Origin: Taenia hydatigena
Taxonomy: Eukaryota; Platyhelminthes; Cestoda; Cyclophyllidea; Taeniidae
Direction of reading: 5' to 3'
Assembly: GCA_036345935.2 (NCBI GenBank)
Contig: JADWOT020001234.1
Coordinates: forward strand, 16,865-80,864
Length of the DNA stretch: 64,000 nt
Shown here: piece after piece, positions 34,976-46,280 of the stretch
Layout of the letters: the number at the start of each line of letters is the position of its first letter
Numbering within the stretch: the first letter of the stretch is position 1
Program-made: the position numbers and the translations under genes
Notes under the pieces: model-generated
What the model was told of the DNA's origin: nothing
The model's database searches: none
What the model saw: only the letters and a program-made list of their open reading frames with translations

Positions 34976-35720
34976 GTTAAACCACGTACTCATGTTATGG
35001 GCTACGCTTACATTCGTGATCTTCCTATAAGTTGAACCAAAGAGAAACAGTAACATACGAAAACTGCCCGAATACCCACGGGTACAACGATGGTGATAGC
35101 TGTTGTCCGTTGCAATAGATGCATGTGTAATTGCGCGTCTGAATGCTAGTGGGGCGGGATCCTGGGGCATGCCTTTGCAGATAGCTGCCGCAATCATAAA
35201 AAGGTGGCTATGCTTGCTATTTGCCTATCCTCTGTGCATTAATTAAGAAATTAAAGTACTCTAAACCACGTTTAGATAATAACGTAAGAAAAATGAGCGT
35301 AGGATGAAGACATCGGTAGCACTATCTAAAGACGGTAAATGATGGGGTTGGATTAATAAGTGAGGAGTATGGCAACGAGAAATCAGGCATCAGACAACTT
35401 ATACTGAGTACCTATTCAGTGGCTTAGACGTTCCACCCCAAATTGTAAATGCAAAGACTTTTCAAAATACTTCTTAGCCGGTGACTCCTTAATCTCCTAT
35501 GTTTAGAGGCAAATGTCAGCATTTAGAAGGAGTTTTACTTCCCTGTCGATAAGGCAAGGATAAGACGCAAAAGACCTTGGGCGAACTTACAGATGTTATT
35601 TAAAGCCATTCCACGGTATAGCCATCTATCACAGCCCCATCTCATCTGACCATTTCATGCACCATATCATTAAACTCCACATAGCTGTCTAATCGCGATA
35701 CTAGCCATCATATTCATTTA

Positions 35721-35927
35721 ATGGCACCACGTGCTGAATTGGCTACACGATATTTTAGACCACCCTGCGAAGTAATAGACTGTGAGTTCACTCAAGCCGT
35801 ATTCAGCCTTCTCGCCTTCCGCCTTCCCGGCAGGCATGCCCCTGTGCAAAGCAGTTGGGAACATCTTGTTTTCTTCTCCTTAAACACAACCCTTCCTCCT
35901 CAAACCCATCTACCCGACAACCTATAA
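35721..35927 (+). other. 68-codon ATG frame, intact here, broken in left arm
   Basis: Starts MAPRAELATRYFRPPCEVID and ends at TAA after PDNL. The left-arm copy has the same start and end with one in-frame stop. Substitutions between the copies change amino acids often (for example Arg/stop, Cys/Arg, Ile/Lys), which argues against strong selection. It could be a small gene, an exon with both ends beyond splice sites, or an open frame by chance. Confidence 0.3.
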
Positions 35928-36120
35928 GATACGCGTTCACCACGGTTTAAAGCTATTTTCAAGGCTAAGTTGTAGCATCCCACTCTTTGACAATCCACGA
36001 TACGTTTGGCAGCAGGGTTGGGGTACCCAATGAAGACGGTACTTTGAAGTACACTTCACTTCAGTGAATAAACTGCAACTCAACAAAATTAAAACACTTC
36101 CACACCTGCTAAGGTAAAAC

Positions 36121-36570
36121 ATGCCGCAGCCGTCACTTGATCGTAAAAATGGGCTGCGGTTGTGCAATAGAACACCTCTATCACTAATTTTACACATATG
36201 CGCTGCAGCATCCTCAACTTCTCTCCTTCCTAGAAATGAAAAGAGACATCACACTTGGATGGAATACATAAGCATGTGTTTAACATACCAACGGCCCACC
36301 CCATCAAGATGCAACGATGGGGCAAATAGATGTCCCCATCACCCAAATCCTCCATCCAACAAACCACCGGCGCACTACAAAGTTGACTCCGCCTTGTTCG
36401 GTACCGTCCTTCATGCTCTCCTCGGCAGGAGCTCTGCGTTCTCAGCCCCCTCATCTTCCATGGTGTTAGCAAAATTCCGTATGGGATGGAACAATGGGTT
36501 AGCCATCACGCGCTTCCATGAACAGTGGAGGAAATACGAGCCTAAAAGCAAAAGGTCAACCTCCTGCTAA
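36121..36570 (+). other. 149-codon ATG frame just outside the right arm
   Basis: Among the longest ATG frames in the window, it starts MPQPSLDRKNGLRLCNRTPL directly beside the edge of inverted repeat A. The middle is rich in Pro, Asn, His and Ser from a C-rich + strand, so length alone is weak evidence. A minus frame (36230-36472) lies opposite. No motif, signal peptide or membrane segment is seen, and there is no second copy. Function unknown. Confidence 0.25.
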
Positions 36571-37990
36571 CGATGCGGCTCCACGACAACTATAGTGACA
36601 GAATAGTTAAGATTTAAGATAGCTACAAGTCCGAAATCCATTGTCCCATCGCAAGCTTGCAGGGACAAACCCAACCACTTTTCTTAGACAACGGAACTAA
36701 ACCCAGTACCATTAACTGGCGGATGACCATTGAAAAGCACAAAAGAATCCTAAAATAGTACAATCCTATATGGCATAAGCTGCGTAGGTAAGAAACTGCA
36801 GAGGCAGGTAAAGCATGAAGTCGTTGGGCACTTTGCTTTCGCTCACCAATTAAGCGCACCCGACGAATAGGTCGTCCCACTCACTGCAGCAGTCACAAGT
36901 GGATGTCATTCAAGTGCCTCTGGAAAGTTACCCATGCGTGGATACGGGCCAGTAACTTGCGTTTTAAGCCCCAAACATAGGGCAAGCGATTATCAAATAT
37001 GGAAACGAATTGTACAGACAATGATGCATATCAAAGCATCATAATATAACCGTCCTTCCAATTACTCCACACTTATTTGATATCGGCAAAAGCAACAAAA
37101 TCTCAAAATCTTGGAGTAAAAATGAACAAGCGAAACTGTTAATCGTAAGGCAATAATACATAATTTAACTTATCTGACATGCGCACAAAGTAACTGGTTC
37201 ACTCTTGTTTTTGCTCTCACGTGGAACTCACACACCGTACTCAGATGTTCATGGGTGTGCAGATGGGAAGGAGAGGCTAGTGAAGAGGTAAGATAAATTA
37301 GCGAACTTGCCTCTCAGGTGTGGTCCCTCATTTGGTCCATTATTATTAGTAAGTTAGGCATGCAAGCAAAATTGTCTTGCATAACCGGATTATACGAAAT
37401 TAATCAATTTTCCTGAAAAGATCTTAATTATGATTAAAAGTTTGTTTCCCAGACGAGTCGTGTTGGGCATGCACAGCTTATGAAAACCTCCGGTTAACTA
37501 AGTGCGGTTTGAGCTGCCAAGGCAACACACCTCAACAGTGATTGTAGCCGCAAAAACACCTTGATCAAGTGGTAGGCATGCATCTCAAATTTTATTGACC
37601 TTAATGCAGACGAATTGTAGTAGGACAGGCAATCATCAGTTTGAACTCTTTTACGACACACAGCATGAGGATTATGAGGAACAAATCCCAATCTTCAATT
37701 TTGATTTAAACATTGGGTGAAACCAGCTAATTCAATTTTAGCGGCAAAATAATGTGCGATTTCGGTGATAAAGTCTTTAGCCAATCGCCTTAAGCGCAAT
37801 TATCATAAATAAATTTACTCAGGACTGTGTATACTTTGCAAGGACAAAACAGCCGTGGTTAAGAGTGCCTTGCCCACGACTGCCTATCTGCACGCATGAT
37901 TTTATCAACTAATCGGTCAAGGCTGACCGGGAAGGGGCTTTTAAGGTTGCACACTGCAAGCGGTTGCTAGCGACTCACGCACCGACCCCA
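36571..37990. other. no gene recognised
   Basis: Frames at 36623-36880 and 37494-37691 (both -) have no supporting motif, splice signal or copy. Confidence 0.35.
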
Positions 37991-37999
37991 AATATTGGC

Positions 38000-38480
38000 G
38001 CGCTGAATGTTTGCAATGACACAGACCCGACTGACCTTATACCACTGTGACCTCAAATCCATAAAATACAGGGCCACCACGCCAGTAGAGTCCAAAAAAT
38101 GAGTGAAAGTAAGTTTCTTGTCACTATATATAAAATATTCTTGGCTAAAAGGCATAATCTCATGAAGAGTAGTGCTCGTTCTCGGTGAGATGAGGTGCAA
38201 CTCGAGGCTTCAGAGACTGTCCGACTCCACTCACTTGACCGATAAAACCTTCGACACGTAAAGTGCTGCGGTCTCGATTGACCCTACGTCACGGTGCGAA
38301 TTCTCTTTGGACATCAGGCAGAGCAAGACAGAATTCCACACCACTCGCTACACGTGCCGCTGCTTCATTTCCACATGTGCCAACGATGAAGAAGTTGATG
38401 TGAATGGCAAGAAGCATGCTTCTAGTACAACGCCATCTCGCGCTTTTATTGTAAACTCAGTGGGATTCTTATAAGTAGTC
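38000..38480 (+). repeat. copy of the MSESK segment (also at 48.1-48.5 and 58.55-59.0 kb)
   Basis: Begins with AATGTTTGCAATGACA (against AATGTTTGCAGTGACAGA near 58553) and aligns with + 58550-59000 and - 48040-48500. All three carry ATGAGTGAAAnTAAGTT at the start of a short frame (MSESK) and a CGCTGC-rich stretch followed by CAACGATGAAGAAG-like sequence. This copy is the most diverged, with extra stops. A coding origin is possible: after the first 33 codons and several stops, the same frame in the 48 kb copy runs ARQREDVEDNGERHDSSTTS. I cannot name the family. Confidence 0.6.
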
Positions 38481-38641
38481 ACTGCACTCAGCAGTTCTAG
38501 CATTCTTCATTATAATGACATCTGCTCCTAGACCACTTCGTTGAGTACCTGGGTGAAAACCTCGGTATACATAAAATTGGAAAGAGGAAACTTGATTAAA
38601 ACAAATGGCCAGCAGCAGATGGCTGACTAGACAATGCTTTG

Positions 38642-38667
38642 AAATCCTAATTAAGAAATTAGGATTT
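38642..38667. other. perfect hairpin, 11-bp stem
   Basis: AAATCCTAATT and its exact complement are separated by AAGA. No other sign of a regulatory RNA or a terminator is seen. Confidence 0.6.
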
Positions 38668-38694
38668 GTGGTCGCTCAGCTCTAAATTTATAAA

Positions 38695-38850
38695 AAATGT
38701 CTCCTGCTGTGGCTATGGAAGTGAGCGCAGGTGAACTCCATATCACTGCCATCTCCTAATGGTCTCTCTTCTCGTCTTCACTCTTTTGGGGACACAACCC
38801 TATTCATGGATAAAAGGACCTATGCAAGAAAGCAATGCACTTATTTTCGG
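38695..38850. repeat. block inverted relative to 46330-46490
   Basis: Shared strings include CACTGCCATCTCCT, CTCTTTTGGGG.CACAA and CATGGATAAAA. The 46 kb copy is on the other strand and lies just outside the palindrome, as the MSESK copy at 48 kb does relative to the one at 38.1 kb. So 38.0-38.85 kb may be a shortened inverted copy of 46.3-48.5 kb. Confidence 0.65.
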
Positions 38851-41340
38851 TCTTTTATTAAATGAGCAAAATAAGCTTGCAAAAGTGTAGTTCAGCAGTA
38901 TTGACGGTTCCTCTGAATGTATGGCTGGGTTAAATGGACTCCGTGTCGGCACATCATCGCACCACCCCCTTCGGCTCATTAAACTACTATTACGGTGGGA
39001 ATGCTTCAATCAGAGATGGCTACTAAGGTAAGATCCAATACTAGACTGAGAAAAATAATGAATCGTTTCTCTGGCAGATGTATATCTTCTTTGGTCGCTA
39101 TCTTTCTTCCTTCATTCCTATAAGCTATAGCACACTGCCACGCAATTTCACTTTGCCATCTTCATCTCAAACAAGTGCGATGCTGTTAGAGCATCAGATT
39201 CATAAATGCGCCTCTCTGCCTCCTATTACTACTACCGTTCGACATGCTGTGCCGCCTCCCTGACCGACTTTCATGCATCTACCTTCCTTCGCATCGGTCT
39301 GACAGATACACGAGCGATTGTCACTGCAACCCGTTAAAAACTTCACACCTCGCCACTTAAGGCCTGTCATCATATGTTAGAAGTCGAACGAATGCGTAAA
39401 TGCCACCTCGCTTAATCAAATCGCTGGCAAAATAGCTCAACAGCTTGAACTGCTTAGGAATGGCTCAAGAGTACGCTAGCGAAATTCGAGAGCTCTATGT
39501 TCACGAAATGCAAGGCATGCGCAAACTGTGACAATTTCAATCTATCTATTTCACTCCGCATATGCTGTGCAAGGCATCTACATTCAGATGTTCTATCGAC
39601 CAAGCATCCAACACATATATGGACAACATGGTGAAAACACAGGTGAGACAACATGTTGGTGGTGTCAAAATACTGATCAAATGAGTCAATAAAACAAAGC
39701 CAACCAAATCATAATTTGCCGTGGCTTGAGCAAAGTATGGTGAGTTGCGCCTTCTAAAAATCACCCTCATTTTACAAGTGCAAATACTTGAAGCTGGACA
39801 AACTGCGCACAAACACGTTAGCACGTGGATACTTGGGACAACAGAGGCAGTTAATGAAATTGTTGGAGTGAGTTGGTCACATTCACTGGCTTGTGCCTGT
39901 CGTACACGCGGCAGACCCGAGTGCAAACGACACGGGATTATTCTTCCTATCCTCGGCATTTATACTTCCAGAACTAATAAAATGATTAGGTAGAGTCATA
40001 ATTTATTTGCACTATATTGAGCAAAGAGCAAAGAGCAGACTTACCAGACGCTGCCCTTTCAGGCGGCCTACACAGCTGGAGAATTCGCTTCACCACTACA
40101 AATGTGAGTTGACTTTAGTCCACGTGTTTCGATGAGGTCTACGTAACGAAAGAACATAAGCCCCTAGTTGAACGGAGCATTCCAAGCATGCAGCTGCATA
40201 ATGGTATGCGTTCATCATGGTTTACAAGCTCAGACCAGCCGAATTTATTAAATCTTGCCGTTAGATCGTACCTCTTGCCGCAATCATTATCTAGCATCTA
40301 CGAGTGGTATAGTAGAGCGATTTCTCCCATTAGCATTCACTAGCCTTTGGCAGCCTCGTCAGCATGAATGCATTGGTACGGTCGTCATACCGTTTCTTCA
40401 AATTTTGCAAATAACATTGACGACTTGGAACATTTTGAGGTTCTTGCTAGCGATCTTCCACTCTGTCTTCCTTTTATGAGCAAAACGCTAACGGAGCATT
40501 TACTGTTTAGCTTCTACATTTCTTAGGTTGCATGCTTCAAACACTGGATTAGATAAGCTAAATAATTTTTGCCTCCGTTTTTGGGGACTTGATTTCGTTT
40601 TCTCATGCTTCTCCCAGCTATCTGCAGCGATCTCTTTATAGTAACAAACGCTATTGCTGCGAGGCTAATAATTGTTAAATTATATGCTAGAAAAACTTGC
40701 AAACCTTATTATTCTCGCTTCATGCGTTCCCGTCTCAATGCATGATTTTTCCGCCATTCGGTTAAAGGGCATTTGTTCCACATCGATTTCCACAGACAAG
40801 ATGCAAGTGCACACCAGCTCTCCTCAAGACGACAATATCCTCTGATGGATCAAATGGAAGCCATTGCCTTCCCTTCAGCGATAAAAAGCTAGCCACTGAA
40901 AGCGATTTGTCCTTAACCCGCCAATGTTACAGACTTAGTCCTGAAATTAGAGTACTTCCCACTGCTCCATTTAATAAAGGGAAAGCTGTACTTACGATGC
41001 TGAAAAAGGTGCTCTGACATAATATTGTCGCAACTGTAACCGAAAATCTTTTTCTGGCTGGAGGGAAAGTAGAGTCCAGCTGAGTTGTGTCCAATACCAC
41101 CCCTTTTAGAAGTTCAAATGTTTGGGCCGCAATGCTGTTATCCGATGGACAGCTCAGTCATGCCACAGTTATCCACCAATCACAAACCGCGATTCCATGA
41201 TGTACCGTAAAAGTCATGGAAAGAAGGGGGAGTAAACAGCTGATGTGTCTTTGTCAAAAAGTACTGACTTGTCTAGGCAATGAGTACGATGTGAAGGAAC
41301 CACTAGTGAGGGTATCTGCAAACGGGTAAAGTAAATACAT
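38851..41340. other. no gene recognised
   Basis: Open frames at 39078-39263 (+), 39546-39959 (-), 39745-39993 (+) and 40255-40479 (+) overlap or oppose each other and have no motif. The minus frame at 39546-39959 (137 codons) has a hydrophobic Cys-rich end, but no splice context. Confidence 0.3.
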
Positions 41341-41353
41341 TAACAAAGGCGTC

Positions 41354-41425
41354 GGTTCCGTGGCCTAATGGATAGGGCGTCTGACTACGGACCAGAAAAC
41401 TGTGGATTCGAGTCCCGTCGGAGCC
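41354..41425 (+). tRNA. tRNA-Arg(ACG), slightly degenerate
   Basis: A 72-nt cloverleaf: acceptor GGTTCCG/CGGAGCC (7 pairs with one T-G), D-arm GCCT...AGGGC, anticodon loop CTACGGA (anticodon ACG, reads CGU as inosine), T-loop TTCGAGT. Two mismatches are visible: A-C at the base of the anticodon loop and A-C beside the T-loop, plus wobble pairs in the T-stem. No intron. The first TTTT lies at 41678, about 250 nt downstream, so a normal tRNA terminator is missing. It heads a repeat (see 41354-41905), so it may be a SINE head or tRNA-derived rather than a working tRNA gene. Confidence 0.6.
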
Positions 41426-41905
41426 GTAAAACTCCTTTATTTCTCCTGCTGCATGTAGTATCACCGTGCCTGTCCAACTATAAATTGCATCAGGGGGGAT
41501 GGATGTGACACCTGCTTGGATGCTTAAAGGAAGGGGCAGTAAATTGAGCTAAAATGGGGAAAGTGGAATGTCATCATGCCTGGTGAGAAGCTAGAATCCA
41601 TAACATCCGCGTTATTAGAATGACGCCTCAACCTACTGATATGCCTCATCACCACAAATCCTCTACCCTCATTTCTCTTTTGCTTTCTCACTACCAAATC
41701 CTTCCCACTACTTTTACTCTGCACTCACTCCCTTATATTCACATCTTTTGTGCTTCTCACCCTTCTTCTCCTACTCATCCGCTCCTGTTACTAACCTCCC
41801 TCCGAGCAGATGCCATGCTTCGCCGTTATGACACATGGAATGAAATGTGTGATAGGTGAAGTGTGACCAGCAGTGTCTCTTATTGCACCAGTGGACAAGG
41901 AAGAA
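41354..41905 (+). repeat. tRNA-Arg-headed repeat, unit A
   Basis: The tRNA-like head is followed by a body shared with units B (42951-43312, +) and C (43800-44327, -): CCGTAAA-A.TCCTTTATTTCTCC.GCTGC.TGTAGT, then a CATGCCTGGTGAGAAGC-like string, then a (T)CATTA-type segment, a pyrimidine-rich stretch (41640-41800) and a tail with ATGACACATGGAATGA and AGTGTGACCAGCAG. Heads of tRNA type plus a unique body and simple-sequence part are the build of tRNA-derived SINEs. No target-site duplication was identified by eye. Confidence 0.55.
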
Positions 41906-42950
41906 GTACGAAACAAGGTTTTAGCAGTCTCCGTAGCTTAGGGGTCAGAGCACTCGTAAACCAGTTGAGTTTTGTCTACCTCATTGCCTCGGCTTCAACA
42001 TGTCCAGTTACCTTAGCAGCTACCCGCTCTAGTATCGTGCACTCACGCCACATCCAAACTGATGGATCGAATGCGTAGATGGGTGGGTAGGTAGATTATT
42101 TAATGCTATTTCGTTTTATTGCAGAAATTAGGTTCATTGGGAAGCTGACGTGAAACTTTTCAGTTAAAATAAATTCTAGGCTGTACATTTGGGGTTCTAA
42201 AGCATTCCTAGACATAACAATCCAGGGATATCAATGAGTAGGCTGAGTGTTTTCAGTAGATGCCTGCTAGCAGGGATTCCATGATGCAGAAAGCGTATCA
42301 CCATTCACAAATTTCGCGCACTGCTAATTTGCTTATGTCTCGCATTCACATTGGCAGATGCTGCTCAGAGCACCCGCATGCGTTCATTTTCCATTGATTT
42401 AGGGCAGCAATCAGGAATTGAATGTTTGTTCGTTAACATAGTCTTGGTTGAACTGTGAAACGAATTATTCCTCTTTGTGTTTTGCACGAATCTGCTAACG
42501 TTTAATTTGTTCGTGGTCTTGCAAGCATTCTGTAATTGATGGCCGCACCTTAATGTTCATCTAAGGGCTGAAGAGTTTCCGAAAGCAGCAACACTTTTGC
42601 AATGCTTGCCTGAATGCGCCTTTTAAGTGCGAGGTGATCAGTGTCTACGAATAGATTAGTGGAGGGAGCATCATCTGCAACTGAACGTGAAGCGTAGTCT
42701 GAATGAGCTCAGCCTCGATCACTTTTTCCCTGCCTATGTGATCATTGCACTCAATACGAAGGCCTAAGGATCAAGGCTAAAGATGAGAAACCAATCGTAT
42801 TACACTGACAGCTGAGATGGTGGAACACTACTCATTACATAATCCCTTATTCAGCCACGGTTCGTCCGAATTACATGGCGTATGGCTAAAAAAATACTCA
42901 GTACGTCAAATTTTAGCTTTTGTGCGAATTTGCTTCTACATTGTGGGGTC

Positions 42951-43022
42951 GACACCCGCGGCCTAATGGATAGGGCATCTGACTACGGATCAATAGATTT
43001 TGGCCTAGAATACCGCCAAAGT
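42951..43022 (+). pseudogene. tRNA-Arg pseudogene heading unit B
   Basis: It keeps the A-box region (GGCCTAATGGATAGGGC) and the anticodon arm (TCTGACTACGGATCA) of the ACG tRNA at 41354, but the 5' acceptor strand is changed and the T-arm is destroyed (no TTCGA). It cannot fold as a tRNA. Confidence 0.8.
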
Positions 43023-43244
43023 GGTAGGGATTCTTAATCTTCTCCTCTGCTTGCAGTGGTACCATGTATGTCTAGCAACGAACTGCATTAAGAGGGATGT
43101 GCGTGCTATTTACTTTGTGGCTAGGTGGAAGGAGGCAATAAATCGACCAAACTTGGGAGGTGGGAAGTTATCATGCCTGGTGAGTGGCTTGAATTCTCGA
43201 CGCCTACGTTATTAGTGCGACGCCCTAACCTGCCAATCTGCCTC

Positions 43245-43310
43245 ACTACCACTACTACCACCACCACCACCACTACTACCACCACCACCACCACCACCAC
43301 CACCACCACC
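43245..43310 (+). repeat. (ACC/ACT)n microsatellite
   Basis: About 22 trinucleotide units, mostly ACC with some ACT. Homopolymeric Thr and Val frames on the two strands here are artefacts of the repeat. Confidence 0.95.
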
Positions 43311-43799
43311 TAACTAAGTACTGCTCTCGCTGACCGGCGACAAGCTGGGCAACATTCGATGAAATGGGAGTCATGGGAAATCCTGGTGCCTATTTGCCGC
43401 TGAGAATAAGTTCTGCAAAACGCACGAGCAATCGTTCATTCTCTTTATTCGCCTTTTTATTTAATCGTCTATTATTTAGCATTCACATCTGCTCATCTAC
43501 TTTATTACCTGCTTATAAATATATGTGATTGATTGCCCATTCAATTCCATCCTCGAATTACAATTGGACTTTGCCACTTCTCTCTTTTCTAGCCAGTAGC
43601 CTCGGAGCGATGCGCATTTGACTTTACGTTCTGCGAATGTCCGACAGGTGTGCTTGCCGCTGGGATGAGTGAGCTGCAAAAGATCGATAACGTTGAATTT
43701 GCATATGAATGAAATAACGCCTGCTCTCCTCTGCTCTGCCGTATCATGCCTCATTCCTCAACCATTCATCAGTCACTGCAGCCGACCCATCAGCTCACG

Positions 43800-44327
43800 G
43801 ATTCGCACCGTCAGTCTAGTGTGGTATGAGTGACCAGCAGTAGAGGCACGCCAAATGCGCCAATTCATCCAGTCACACCTTAACTACCATATAAGTCATT
43901 CCATATCTCACCGCGGCAAAGCATAGCACCTGATTGGAGGAGAGGGGTTAGATGCAAAATTGAGTCAGGAAGTGAGTGCGAAGGTAAATGCGTGGGAAAT
44001 AGGTGATGGTAGAGGGAGTGGAGAGGAATGAAGAAGGAAGGAAACTGGTGGTGGAAGGGTGTTCTATTAAGTTAGGCATTGTCCTAATAGTGTGGATGCC
44101 GAGGATTCGGGGCTTACACTGGGCATGCTAATAATTTAATCGCTTTCTTTCTAGTGCAAGTGACTGTCTCTTCCCCTCTGGTGCCTTCTTGCTTTAGTCG
44201 TCGCTGGACAGATGCGGCGCCACTACAAGCAGCGGAGGAAATAAGGTAACTTTACGGTCCCGACGGGACTCGAACCCGTAGCCTTCTGACTCGAAGTCAG
44301 ACGCCTTATCCACTAGGCCACGAGACC
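43800..44327 (-). repeat. tRNA-Arg-headed repeat, unit C
   Basis: Reads on -. After the intact tRNA head come CCGTAAAGTTACCTTATTTC and CTGCTTGTAGTG as in unit A, then GCATGCCCAGTGTAAG..CCGAATCC, a CACTATTAGGACAATGCCTAACTTA segment matching unit A's GTTATTAGAATGACGCCTCAACCTA, a pyrimidine-rich part, and a tail (GTGCTATGCTTTGCCG, AAGGTGTGACTGG) matching unit A. First TTTT on this strand is at about 43956-43959, roughly 300 nt past the tRNA end. Confidence 0.6.
44256..44327 (-). tRNA. tRNA-Arg(UCG)
   Basis: Canonical 72-nt cloverleaf on the - strand: acceptor GGTCTCG/CGGGACC, D-arm GCCT...AGGC, anticodon stem TCTGA/TCAGA with loop CTTCGAG (anticodon TCG, reads CGA), T-stem ACGGG/CCCGT with loop TTCGAGT. 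All stems pair fully apart from one T-G in the acceptor. A and B boxes are intact. It decodes arginine in cytosolic translation. Its downstream flank is homologous to those of the two other tRNA-Arg copies and lacks a nearby T-run, so either the tRNA gene was amplified with its flank or it is a very well preserved SINE head. Confidence 0.88.
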
Positions 44328-44329
44328 AA

Positions 44330-46280
44330 CAGCTACTACTTCTCCTTTTAACTCCTCTTCTTCCTCATCGTTGCCATCCGCTGTAGTCAAGCAGTGCACC
44401 TCCTTTTTATATCAGTCTATTCTTTGCAACTGTAATGCGGTGGTTTCAGCATCTCCGTAGGCACGAATAACTTCTACTTTTAACAACGCCATGGCAGCGT
44501 TTAAGGCTGCGCTTGCGGTAGATGCCTTGTGAAGCAGGGTTCCAGCCGACGACGACGAGCAAGAGGGGCGAGTGGTGGTTCACTAAGTGACCCTGACTTT
44601 CAGCATTATTAACCAGACCCTACGTGCCGCTTTCTTCTCTCAGCGCAAGACTCATTAGACACGGCCCAGAAAATGGGCGCTTCCGACCAAGGAATATTAC
44701 ACTGGCCTCTGCTCTGCCTGTCCGGTGGGCCATATTTGCACCACGGAAGTCTTTCCGATTCTGGCAACTGTGCGCAGAAGTGAACTGATCTGAATACCAT
44801 GCTGATCCTTAGCCTGCCATTTGCAGGGATTTTTTAAATTTATTACCTACCCAATTACCCAACCAACCGATTTGGAGGCAAGGGAGATAAGCACATCACT
44901 GCTTTTAAAAACGCGATCGACTTGACCATTTTCGTTGTCTCTTTGCTGGTACAAAGTGTACTTTTGATTGTGCTTTATTCTTGCACAGATCACGTCCTAT
45001 CGATTCCAGTTCATCATACTAGGTTAGCTAATGAGGTCTATTCGGTCGTCAACTCGTTGATATGGTAATCAGCGTAGAGGCGTTGGAGCCACCAAAGCCT
45101 TTAGGAAATTCTGAGAGGCATTCGACTTATTTCCTGCCCGTTGAAAGTGACTGTAATAACTACTATCTGACAGGACGCGAAAGACCCCAAGATGGCTAGC
45201 GAACCCTGACTTTCGAAGTGTAAAGGACTCACCAGATAGATAACACAGCCATAATCGCAATGCGTGCAGCATTTCTTCAGAGGTCTGATTCGATTGATAA
45301 TGCAGCCCATACATTTTTAGTGTAACAACACTTCTTTACGCAAGCAGGCTACAGTAGGATCGTTTCTTATTTGCTGGAGACTAATTGGCAAATGCAGCAT
45401 TTGGAGCTATAAATTGAAACATACGTTCCTTTTTCGACATCAAGTGTTGATAAAGAGTTAAGGAAGAGGCCGAAATATATGATATTGTAGAGTTACTCGG
45501 ATTCAAATGCGATTAGAAAGCGTCGATTGGAATCCAACTGCTCCTCCTCATGCTAAAGAGCTTCGAAACCGTTTTGTATGGAACTTGGTAGGGGATGTGA
45601 GAAAAGTAACTGGTAAAGGCATTTGCGAAACGCAATTTATTTAAATGTGCTGACGTGTAAGAGTGAGAATTGACACGTAGAAATAATCCACCTCCATTGT
45701 CAGTTGGCCATGTGGAGATTAACCAGGTTGGAGGCGCCAAGGTAGTCGCACACCTCTGAAGCCATTCCAGGTGGTGCGCCAGTGATTTTACGTTATGAGC
45801 CGATTCCCACCAGCCATTATTGAAGTAAGCCAGCGTGGATTTGATGTCCATCAAAGATGCAAAGCCTTAAATAATTGGCACTATGGAGACGTCAACGCGT
45901 TGCTGCAAAGTCACCTGGTCACCACAATTACCGGATTTACCATTGTCTACCCGTTACAAGCACAACGAAATAAAATGGAAGCTCAGAAGCCTTTATGCAC
46001 ATTAAAAACTCACTAGAGCAATGGCATCCACACCGTTGTCTGTTCACTACTAACAAGCAATCACATGGTCTGACGCAACCGTTTCTCAAATGGCTTTTGG
46101 CAGGTAGATTTGTCTAGTGTGCATCGATCAAATCATCGGAGAGTGGATAAAGTATTGCCGTGTGAAATAATTGCATGCAGCTTCCAAAAGACAAATCATT
46201 CTAATAAGTTTATTATAGAGTCGCCTACCATCAGTTGCAAAGTGAGGCAAATTTTAGGTCGTGCGATCTAAAACTTGAAC
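44330..46280. other. no gene recognised
   Basis: Overlapping frames on both strands (44609-44800, 45069-45314, 45513-45854 on -; 45795-46016 on +) have no motif, splice pair or second copy. Confidence 0.3.

Larger units (their letters stand above)
33103..36110. repeat. old inverted repeat A, right arm
   Basis: Inverted counterpart of 11425-16287 (anchors listed there). It lacks the left arm's 12490-14195 segment. Its outer edge at about 36110 and inner edge at about 33103 are where the alignment stops; no target-site duplication or terminal motif was seen at either edge. Confidence 0.8.
42951..43312 (+). repeat. tRNA-Arg-headed repeat, unit B
   Basis: Body matches unit A, including GCAGT.GTACCATG.. 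TGTCTAGCAACGAACTGCATTA against GTAGTATCACCGTGCCTGTCCAACTATAAATTGCAT, CATGCCTGGTGAG and CGTTATTAG..CGACGCC. It runs into the (ACC)n microsatellite at the place where unit A has its pyrimidine-rich stretch. Confidence 0.6.

Noticed and set aside
43121..43313. Opposed 62-codon frames ending or starting in homopolymer Thr or Val
   Set aside because: Direct product of the (ACC)n microsatellite.
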